Assembly: GCA_046052705.1 (NCBI GenBank)
Contig: JBJOLU010000103.1
Location: 1 to 8,746 of the forward strand
Direction: 5' to 3'
Length of the DNA stretch: 8,746 nt
Source: JBBATK01 sp046052705
GTDB taxonomy: Bacteria > Bacteroidota > Ignavibacteria > Kapaibacteriales > NICIL-2
This document shows, in pieces, positions 1 through 5,611 of this stretch. Position 1 is the stretch's first letter. Each line of letters starts with the position of its first letter. The notes under the pieces are model-generated. The model saw nothing but the letters and a program-made list of their open reading frames with translations, had not been told where the DNA came from and did no database searches. The position numbers and the translations under genes are program-made.

Positions 1-849
1 TACGGTAACCACCGGGCAATGATCGCTCACCATTTCTGCTTGTTCCTTTGGTAGTAAACGCTCAATAGGCACTACCTGCACACCCTCTGATAACCAGCGC
101 GACGCTGCCGATGTATTGGCCACCACATGATCGATGCCATACCACGTGGGCACGCGGCACGAGCGAAGTTCCTTGGTAAGAAACACCACCGAGCTGCTGT
201 TGATTAACTCTGTAAGAGTGGGATTCTGCGCGCGTTGAACAAAGTCGTTGAAGTCTCCGGTTATAATTGCATTTCTTCCCGAAATAGCAGTCACGGAGTC
301 CATCCACAATCGCAGTGCCTGCACCTGTTCGCGGCGGTTGGCATACGAGGCCACACGGAGCTCCGGCGTGCTATCGGCGCGCGACGTGGACTTCAAATGC
401 ACCACCATCATGGTCCAAGCAAAGTTCCCTTTGCGGCACTCCACCACATATCCCGGGCGGTTTCTGTCTCCGCGTGTCGCTACCGGCATGTACTCAAAAC
501 CGGCATTCACGCTCACCGTGGATCTATAGAGTACGCCTACATTTTGCGCTCGTCCATGCGTGCCAAGCTGAAAGGAATAACCCGGCAGGTATCGCAGCAC
601 TCGCCGCATCGCGGCCTCGTTTTCTACTTCCTCTATTCCCAGAATATCAGCATCGGTTTGTTCGATCACCATCGCGATATTCTTGTAATCCTGCTCGGTG
701 CGTTTCTTGACATCCACGCTGTCGCCATCGCCCAGCCACTCCATGTTGAAGGTGCCGATAGTTACCACGGTGTCGTTGTCGCGGGCCTGCATACACGATA
801 TCCACGCAACGGAGAATACAAGGCAAAGAGCAAGCAGTTGTTTACGCAT
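1..849 (-). CDS. Exported endonuclease/exonuclease/phosphatase (EEP) family protein, C-terminus cut by window edge
   Basis: The minus-strand reading frame is open from the ATG at 849 to base 1, giving 283 residues with no stop. EEP-family enzymes are metal-dependent phosphodiesterases or phosphomonoesterases acting on nucleic acids, phosphoinositides or sphingolipids; the substrate here is unknown. Family motifs appear in order: TFNMEWLG (33-40), the metal-binding Glu in GIEEVEN (71-77), VVHLKS (149-154) with the catalytic-type His, GDFND (198-202), GIDH (238-241) and SDHCPV (275-280) with the terminal Asp-His pair. The set is complete, so activity is likely and only a short tail should be missing. 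Residues 1-20 form a signal peptide (MRKQ then a hydrophobic stretch). Cys19 follows Trp-Ile-Ser, a poor lipobox, so a soluble secreted form is as likely as a lipoprotein. An in-frame stop at 868-870 makes the ATG at 849 the only nearby start; no clear Shine-Dalgarno is seen. It lies 76 bp after the SUMF1-like gene with no visible terminator between them. Confidence 0.93.
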   Translation of the reverse strand, partial: MRKQLLALCLVFSVAWISCMQARDNDTVVTIGTFNMEWLGDGDSVDVKKRTEQDYKNIAMVIEQTDADILGIEEVENEAAMRRVLRYLPGYSFQLGTHGRAQNVGVLYRSTVSVNAGFEYMPVATRGDRNRPGYVVECRKGNFAWTMMVVHLKSTSRADSTPELRVASYANRREQVQALRLWMDSVTAISGRNAIITGDFNDFVQRAQNPTLTELINSSSVVFLTKELRSCRVPTWYGIDHVVANTSAASRWLSEGVQVVPIERLLPKEQAEMVSDHCPVVTV

Positions 850-925
850 GATGGGTGTTGGATGAGTTTATCAAGAAACGGCTAATCTACTTCGTGGAAT
901 TGTCTCGTGCGGTGTGAACAGCGAA

Positions 926-2101
926 TCATTTAGGGCGCACGATGCGCAAGCCGATGCTGTAGGTATGCGTTGAGGGTTGCGCGCTGATTCTGCGTGAGCT
1001 CACACGGGAATCCAAAATACCCACCGTAAAATCTCCACCTCGAACCACACGCAGAAAACCGGAAGGAGGTCCGGTAGGATCGAGAGCCGGGCTGTTACGA
1101 TAATAATTGCCGTCCAGCCAATCCCAACACCATTCTCCCACGTTTCCGATTACATCATACAATCCAAAAGCATTGGGTTTCTTCAGGCCGCAGCCATGAG
1201 AGCGGCTTTCGGCATTCAAACAGTACCACGCTATGGAATCCACAACCGGGTCCAGCGTGTCGCTATCCAAACAGGCAGAAAAAAATACGCCCGGATTTCC
1301 GGGGTAGAACTCCGCCGTGGTTCCGGCGCGCGCCATGTATTCCCACTCGGCCTCGGTAGGAAGCCGGTATCCGGTGGCTGAGAAGAAACACTGTACGGTG
1401 TCTCCGCGAATTGAATACGCCGGAATCAGTCCGCTTCGAATGGATAAGCGATTACAGAAATCCACTGCTTCAAACCACGTGATATTTTCTACCGGCAGCG
1501 AATCCTGCTCGGACCACGACGGAGACTTTGGCATGATGGCATTCCATTCGAAGTTGCGCACTTCGAACTTCGACACCATTAAGTTTCGCGATATGGTTAT
1601 GGGATGTGCAGGCGATTCAGACTGGCTGATGTTTCGATTATTCCCCATAACAAAGCTCCCACCGGGAATCTCCACCAGAGGGATTTGGGGAAGTCGGGAA
1701 CGGATGTTCACATTCAACGAAACGCGAGATACTTCGCGATTGATTTCGGTGTTGGTGATACGAAGCACCACCGTGTACATACCCTCGCTGCGAAAACTAT
1801 GACGCACCGGCAGGGAATCGTTCGCTACAACAGAGTCGCCGTCGTCGAAAGTCCACACATATCGCAGTGGCACAGTAACGTAGGTATGCCGGACAGAAAA
1901 GGTGTAGGTGCTGTCGGGATATCCTTCCGATCCACCCGGCAGGTTCGCGCTCAACACCGCGAAGCGCATGTTGTAATAGATCTCGGGATCGGTAGTATTG
2001 CATGCAGCAATTGCAAGCACGACCATGGCCGTTGTGCCAAGCACCAAATGCCGCAAACAAAAAGCGGGAAACATGTTCCCGCACCAACGTGATGTTTTCA
2101 T
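926..2101 (-). CDS. Lipoprotein with PKD domain and SUMF1/formylglycine-generating-enzyme-like domain lacking catalytic cysteines
   Basis: From the ATG at 2101 this is a 391-residue protein; a TTG at 2107 would add two residues. It has a hydrophobic leader ending in a good lipobox, Ile-Ala-Ala-Cys, with Cys34 as the lipid anchor. A PKD-type beta-sandwich follows at about 46-132, with VWTFDDGD (82-89) and GMYTVVLRI (107-115). The FGE-sulfatase (SUMF1) domain fills about 143-390: IPGGSFVMG (145-153), NITWFEAVDFCNRLS (206-220), YRLPTEAEWEYMARAG (245-260), NAFGLYDVIGNVGEW (310-324), RVVRGGDF (351-358) and GLRIVR (384-389). In true formylglycine-generating enzymes two Cys lie just after the GGS/GGD motif. 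Here that stretch (359-371) has none, so oxidation of sulfatase cysteines is not expected. Related non-enzymatic SUMF1-fold lipoproteins include GldJ and GldK of gliding and T9SS machinery, but the PKD domain argues against simple orthology. The gene starts 23 bp after DUF1501 ends, so it is probably co-transcribed. No strong ribosome binding site is visible. A structural or binding role at the cell envelope is inferred. Confidence 0.92.
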   Translation of the reverse strand: MKTSRWCGNMFPAFCLRHLVLGTTAMVVLAIAACNTTDPEIYYNMRFAVLSANLPGGSEGYPDSTYTFSVRHTYVTVPLRYVWTFDDGDSVVANDSLPVRHSFRSEGMYTVVLRITNTEINREVSRVSLNVNIRSRLPQIPLVEIPGGSFVMGNNRNISQSESPAHPITISRNLMVSKFEVRNFEWNAIMPKSPSWSEQDSLPVENITWFEAVDFCNRLSIRSGLIPAYSIRGDTVQCFFSATGYRLPTEAEWEYMARAGTTAEFYPGNPGVFFSACLDSDTLDPVVDSIAWYCLNAESRSHGCGLKKPNAFGLYDVIGNVGEWCWDWLDGNYYRNSPALDPTGPPSGFLRVVRGGDFTVGILDSRVSSRRISAQPSTHTYSIGLRIVRPK

Positions 2102-2124
2102 GGTCAATATTACTGCATCGCGGC

Positions 2125-3735
2125 TTAGCGAACAACTGTAAACGGTTTTTGGTACATACGTCCGCCGGCATTAACCACACACAGGTACTGCCCGCTGGTT
2201 GCAATGTTCGCGGGAATCACGATGCGGCCCGGCATAAGCACGCCCTCGTGGATGTGGCGCACCAACTGGCCGCGCGAGTTGAACACCGATACCCTAACAT
2301 CGTCAGGCTTGGCAAGTTCGAGTGTTACCGTTACATCGCCCCACGAAGGATTAGGATGAACGGCAATAGCATTCTCGCCCATGCCGTTGAATACATCGCG
2401 TATGTCCGTGGTGCGTTTGATAAACACGTTAAGCGGTGCGATGGTATCGTTTGCATTAAGCTTGAGAATGGCGCGCATATCATCTTCGCTGGCGTTGAAC
2501 CAGTTCATCAGAATATCCGCGTAGATGCGGCGATAGTCGGTTTGATACACCACGTCGCCGTTCTTATCAACGTCTTTCAAGTCCGGTGCATTACCGTACC
2601 GCGATGAACGAATGTTGTTACCGTCGCCAAACACGAACTGCACGCCTGCTGCGCCGTGGTCTGTGCCGCGAGAACCATTCTCGTAGGGGCGGCGACCAAA
2701 CTCAGACACGGTGAGTCCCGCAACACGCTTACTGAATCCCTGTTGCAGAGCATCACTCATAAAGCGAGATACGCCATTAGCAATTTGTGCCATCAGCGAC
2801 GGGTGTATACCCTTTGTGGGATCGGTGGCATCTTGCTGCTGCACGTGGGTATCAAAACCACCGATGCTTACCATGTACACTTTTGATTTTAATCCACCGG
2901 AAATGAGACGCGCAATCAATCCCAACTGTGCGGCCAATCCTGTGGTGCCGTAATTCTCTTTGTTCACGCCCTTCTTGTAAGCATCGAGTACCACCTGCGA
3001 ATAGCTATCGCTTTGAGCCGCGATGGTTCGAATAAAATTGAACTCCTCGGCGTAGGGAGTTTGATCCGTCATGTAATCCTCGTCCGGCGATAAGCCCTGA
3101 CCCAAATCGAAGAACTTCTGCGGATCTGTGAGTGCAATGCCCATGTCGCCACGTTGCGATTGAAACAGCAACGAGAGCGATCCTCCAATTTGCACGCAAA
3201 GGGGATGCTCGGGTAATGTGTTGGGGAAGTCCGGCAATGCTCGTTCAAAGTACCGGCCTATCCAGCCTTCATCCAAGCGATAGGTAGGATCTGAGTTGTT
3301 GATACCCGAGAGCCAAATATCCGTGGAGCGGAAGTGCGAAAGATTCGGCTGCTCGTAGCCCACATCCTGAATCACCGCAAGGCGGCCGGCATCCATCAGT
3401 CCGCCAAAGCCGTTCTGATAGGCGTTCTTTACCAGAGCAGGGTGGAAGTACATATCCGTACCCAGCCACTGCCATGCATCCTTCTTCTGCACCGCCAGCG
3501 TGGGACGCATAGTGTAGTACATGTCGTCGGCAACAGGCACAACGGTGTTCAACGCATCATTGCCGCCAAACAGCTGAATGATGATCAGAATGTTGTCGTT
3601 GTCGTCCAACACATTCGGAGAGAAAGAGAACACAGGGGAATTCGCTCGCACGCGCATTCCCGCAATGATCTGAGGTGCAGCAGCTGCCATGGTAGTTGCT
3701 GCTACGCTTTGCTGTATAAAGGTTCTCCGTTTCAT
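2125..3735 (-). CDS. DUF1501 family protein with twin-arginine-like leader and T9SS-type C-terminal sorting domain
   Basis: The 536-residue protein starts at the ATG at 3735. A GTG at 3738 would add one residue, but AAGGA sits 6 nt from the ATG and only 3 nt from the GTG. The N-terminus KRRTFIQQS followed by an Ala-rich stretch to about residue 26 resembles a Tat signal. DUF1501 signatures follow: LFGGNDALNTVVP (55-67), SHFRSTDIW (133-141), GGFDTH (292-297), SEFGRRPYENGSRGTDHG (344-361). The Asp/His-rich motifs resemble metal sites of the alkaline-phosphatase superfamily, where I recall this family being placed; no reaction is established. Residues 456-536 look like a T9SS type-A tail: HPNPSWG (460-466), central beta segments with FNSRGQLV, then SGQYLCVV near 514-521 and a terminal FTVVR. 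This predicts release or attachment at the cell surface. The gene lies 49 bp after DUF1800, its usual partner across many phyla, and 23 bp before the PKD-SUMF1 gene. Family assignment is firm, function unknown. Confidence 0.95.
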   Translation of the reverse strand: MKRRTFIQQSVAATTMAAAAPQIIAGMRVRANSPVFSFSPNVLDDNDNILIIIQLFGGNDALNTVVPVADDMYYTMRPTLAVQKKDAWQWLGTDMYFHPALVKNAYQNGFGGLMDAGRLAVIQDVGYEQPNLSHFRSTDIWLSGINNSDPTYRLDEGWIGRYFERALPDFPNTLPEHPLCVQIGGSLSLLFQSQRGDMGIALTDPQKFFDLGQGLSPDEDYMTDQTPYAEEFNFIRTIAAQSDSYSQVVLDAYKKGVNKENYGTTGLAAQLGLIARLISGGLKSKVYMVSIGGFDTHVQQQDATDPTKGIHPSLMAQIANGVSRFMSDALQQGFSKRVAGLTVSEFGRRPYENGSRGTDHGAAGVQFVFGDGNNIRSSRYGNAPDLKDVDKNGDVVYQTDYRRIYADILMNWFNASEDDMRAILKLNANDTIAPLNVFIKRTTDIRDVFNGMGENAIAVHPNPSWGDVTVTLELAKPDDVRVSVFNSRGQLVRHIHEGVLMPGRIVIPANIATSGQYLCVVNAGGRMYQKPFTVVR

Positions 3736-3741
3736 CACAAG

Positions 3742-3748
3742 TCCTTCT
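3742..3748 (-). promoter_or_regulatory. Ribosome binding site of the DUF1501 gene
   Basis: On the minus strand AGAAGGA lies upstream of GTGATG. The AAGGA core is 6 nt from the ATG at 3735 and 3 nt from the GTG at 3738, which favours the ATG as the start. Confidence 0.6.
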
Positions 3749-3784
3749 ATAGGTATTCGTTCAGATTACACCGCCACACAACTA

Positions 3785-5380
3785 TCAGCACAAATGAAAA
3801 TCGGGAGCTTTCATTATGGCATTCATCAATGTGCGCATACGCACACCACCGGTCACGGCATTGTTGATAATGCCTGCCCATTCGTAGTCTTTTGCACCGG
3901 CCAGCAAAACGCTCACGTAATAGTCGTGGCGCTTCTGAGACACCGGCACAGGAAACAGAAACTCTGTTATGCCTGTGACAATTGCGTTTACGTCGGTATA
4001 ATTCGGGAATTGCTTGACGAATGTTTGTATCTGCGCATCCGTCCATGCTTTGATAAGATCGCGGGCATACTGCGAACGCTGAGGATAGCTCTTGGTGTTG
4101 ATCCAATTACGATAGCCGGGCCATCCCGCTACGTTCGGCGGATCCATGAGCACCTGCTCCATCGAGGCCATGCTACCCTTAGTGACATCTGTTGTAGACA
4201 CCGCCGTGGTAGGCAAGGTGGTGCCAAGTTGCCGAGCCATTCCAATTACAAACTCCGCGGGAGTTTTGATCTGTACTCCTCGGTTTGCGGCATCGAAGAA
4301 GTGTGCGCTGCCAAGTAAGGCGCGTACCACAGGGCGAATCTCGAAATCGCTGCTGATAAACAGGTCTTTCAAATCGTTGATCACTTTAGCGTCCGATGCC
4401 GAGGCATTGCTGTACACAAAGTACCGGTACAACTTGCTCATCATGAATCTCGCCACTGCGTCTGTTCTTTGCTTGAACAGAATGTCGATCATCTTTCGCA
4501 CTTCTTCGCTACGAACCTGGAACTCCGTATTCGAAGCATCATCGCGAGCCGGAATGGTATTCTCCAAGAACTGCTTTGCTTCGATGTCGTGATCACGAGG
4601 TTCGAAGTACGAATTAAACACGCCATTCTTTGCAGGACTATCCGAGTACAATGCCGCTTTCCAACCGGTAAGTACTCGCGCAGCGCTTTTTACATCGCCC
4701 TCTGAGTATTGACCAATGCCGCATGAATACAGCTCCATAAGCTCGCGGCCATAGTTCTCGTTCGGCTTGCCTTTGATATTCAACACTCCGCCCAGGTACA
4801 CAAGCATGGCGGGGTCTATAGTGATGTCCTCTACAAAAGTCTTGAAGTTCGCCAGGCGATCGCGGCGCAGTAACATATTCTGGCGGTACAGCACTTGCGG
4901 CGGAATGTATCCTAAATCGTAGGTGAACTCCGTGGTAAAATGTCCGCTCCAGAACATGGTCAGCTTTTCGCTGAGCACGGTAGATTCCGTCATCATCAGG
5001 TTCGCCCACCAGTTTTGCAACTGCAAGAACGAAGCGCGCCATCCTGCTTCGATACCATTTTTGGAAATGATATCAAGATTGTTGGGGTCTTCCTGGGCTT
5101 TGTCTACCCACGCGCCCGGCGATGCCGGCGCCGGTTCGGATCCGTTGCCAAGCAGCTGGTCCACAGCTTGAAGAGCTGTTTTGCCGGTAATGGAATTTAC
5201 CAGATCGGTGGTGGGTCCGAAGCTTAGCCGCCGCAGCAAATGCAACGCATCGGTGCGCGTCAGTGGTGTGGCGTAGGGCTCAAGGCCGGCCGTAATTTCT
5301 GCGCGATCGCCCGTGGATGCAGACTCCGTTCGGAACGAGCTTCCCTGTGTGAGAAGTGAAAAAAAACTACGACGATTCAT
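3785..5380 (-). CDS. DUF1800 family protein
   Basis: This 531-residue protein starts at an ATG at 5380 preceded by a strong Shine-Dalgarno. It spans the whole DUF1800 family: HLLRRLSFGPT (47-57), EKLTMFWSGHFTT (138-150), NENYGRELMELYSCGIGQ (207-224) with the following DVKSAARVLTGW (229-240), HDIEAKQFL (264-272), TPAEFVIGMARQLG (373-386) and MDPPNVAGWPGYRNWI (412-427). These are the conserved blocks of the family, whose biochemical role is unknown. It is largely helical by appearance. The N-terminus is MNRRSFFSLL, a twin-arginine-like motif, but it is followed by polar residues (TQGSSFRTES) and has no convincing hydrophobic core. It is therefore unclear whether the protein is exported alone, exported with a partner, or cytoplasmic. 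It is the first gene of the probable operon DUF1800-DUF1501-PKD/SUMF1, and the pairing with DUF1501 is common in bacteria. No T9SS tail is visible; the protein ends in PDFHLC. Confidence 0.95.
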   Translation of the reverse strand: MNRRSFFSLLTQGSSFRTESASTGDRAEITAGLEPYATPLTRTDALHLLRRLSFGPTTDLVNSITGKTALQAVDQLLGNGSEPAPASPGAWVDKAQEDPNNLDIISKNGIEAGWRASFLQLQNWWANLMMTESTVLSEKLTMFWSGHFTTEFTYDLGYIPPQVLYRQNMLLRRDRLANFKTFVEDITIDPAMLVYLGGVLNIKGKPNENYGRELMELYSCGIGQYSEGDVKSAARVLTGWKAALYSDSPAKNGVFNSYFEPRDHDIEAKQFLENTIPARDDASNTEFQVRSEEVRKMIDILFKQRTDAVARFMMSKLYRYFVYSNASASDAKVINDLKDLFISSDFEIRPVVRALLGSAHFFDAANRGVQIKTPAEFVIGMARQLGTTLPTTAVSTTDVTKGSMASMEQVLMDPPNVAGWPGYRNWINTKSYPQRSQYARDLIKAWTDAQIQTFVKQFPNYTDVNAIVTGITEFLFPVPVSQKRHDYYVSVLLAGAKDYEWAGIINNAVTGGVRMRTLMNAIMKAPDFHLC

Positions 5381-5383
5381 AGT

Positions 5384-5390
5384 ACCTCCC
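5384..5390 (-). promoter_or_regulatory. Strong ribosome binding site of the DUF1800 gene
   Basis: GGGAGGT on the minus strand ends 3 nt before the ATG at 5380. It is the best Shine-Dalgarno in the window and fixes the start of the first gene of the operon. Confidence 0.75.
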
Positions 5391-5403
5391 GTTTCGGAAA
5401 TTC

Positions 5404-5487
5404 AACGCAAGATTATTCGCTAGACTGTTTACCGGACTATTCGCTAGACTGTTTACCGGACTATTCGCTAGACTATCCACTAGTCTA
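5404..5487 (-). repeat. Array of 12-bp direct repeats upstream of the DUF1800 operon
   Basis: Reading the minus strand from 5487 down to 5404 gives seven consecutive 12-bp units: TAGACTAGTGGA, TAGTCTAGCGAA, TAGTCCGGTAAA, CAGTCTAGCGAA, TAGTCCGGTAAA, CAGTCTAGCGAA, TAATCTTGCGTT. The five central units (5416-5475) follow the consensus YAGTCYRGYRAA, with two alternating versions, so a perfect 24-bp unit is present twice (5415-5438 and 5439-5462) plus half a third copy. The two outer units are degenerate, matching TAGTCTAGCGAA at 9 and 8 of 12 positions. The array ends 23 bp before the DUF1800 start codon and 13 bp before its ribosome binding site, so it lies in the leader or promoter. Its position suggests a row of operator sites or a leader RNA element; this is inference. 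Confidence 0.9.
5469..5487. repeat. Inverted repeat at the distal end of the 12-bp array
   Basis: TAGACT (5469-5474) and AGTCTA (5482-5487) are perfect inverted arms separated by 7 bases. The SpeI-like palindrome ACTAGT lies across the edge of the second arm. It may be a regulator site or simply a result of the array's palindromic cores. Confidence 0.45.
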
Positions 5488-5572
5488 TTTGCATCATCAA
5501 CCGCAATCACTGATGGGAACTCCTACAAGCCTTGTGCGCTCATAGAGTTGGCATCAATTTACTAAAATGTAC
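5488..5572. other. Non-coding stretch upstream of the 12-bp array; possible promoter region for the DUF1800 operon
   Basis: No credible gene lies here. A small inverted repeat, ACAAG-C-CTTGT, is at 5525-5535. I could not identify a convincing sigma-70 promoter or a Bacteroidota TTTG/TAnnTTTG promoter; the closest is TAATCTTG inside the degenerate last unit of the adjacent array. A promoter for the operon is expected in 5391-5572 from the gene layout only. Confidence 0.3.
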
Positions 5573-5603
5573 TTCCGGCAAAATGCAATTCTCTCTGCCG
5601 GAA
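5573..5603 (-). terminator. Stem-loop after the OmpA-type gene, probable terminator
   Basis: TTCCGGCA (5573-5580) and TGCCGGAA (5596-5603) form a perfect 8-bp stem with a 15-nt loop, starting 8 nt after the stop codon of the OmpA-type gene. The downstream side on the minus strand reads GTACATTTTAG, so the U-tract is weak. It may be an inefficient intrinsic terminator or an mRNA-end stabilising hairpin. Its place between two co-directional genes supports separate transcription of the OmpA-type gene and the DUF1800 operon. Confidence 0.5.
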
Positions 5604-5611
5604 AAATGTTC

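Noticed and set aside
235..885. Plus-strand open frame of 216 codons opposite the EEP gene
   Set aside because: The minus-strand frame carries the complete set of EEP catalytic motifs; the plus-strand product has no recognisable domain and is an antisense shadow.
850..925. Terminator or promoter between the PKD-SUMF1 and EEP genes
   Set aside because: No stem followed by a T-tract and no promoter pair with acceptable spacing could be found on the minus strand.
1317..2092. Overlapping plus-strand frames opposite the PKD-SUMF1 gene
   Set aside because: The minus-strand protein has a lipobox, PKD and SUMF1 motifs. The opposite frames look like random Arg/His-rich translations.
3334..4318. Long plus-strand frames spanning the DUF1501/DUF1800 junction
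   Set aside because: They run antisense to two well-conserved family proteins and have no domain or ribosome binding site.
2125..5380. Possible sulfatase substrate for the SUMF1-like protein
   Set aside because: No C/S-X-P-X-R motif was found in the DUF1501 or DUF1800 proteins. SDPTYR in DUF1501 has the wrong spacing.
5404..5487. Possible CRISPR array
   Set aside because: Units are 12 bp and directly adjacent with no unique spacers, and no cas gene is nearby.
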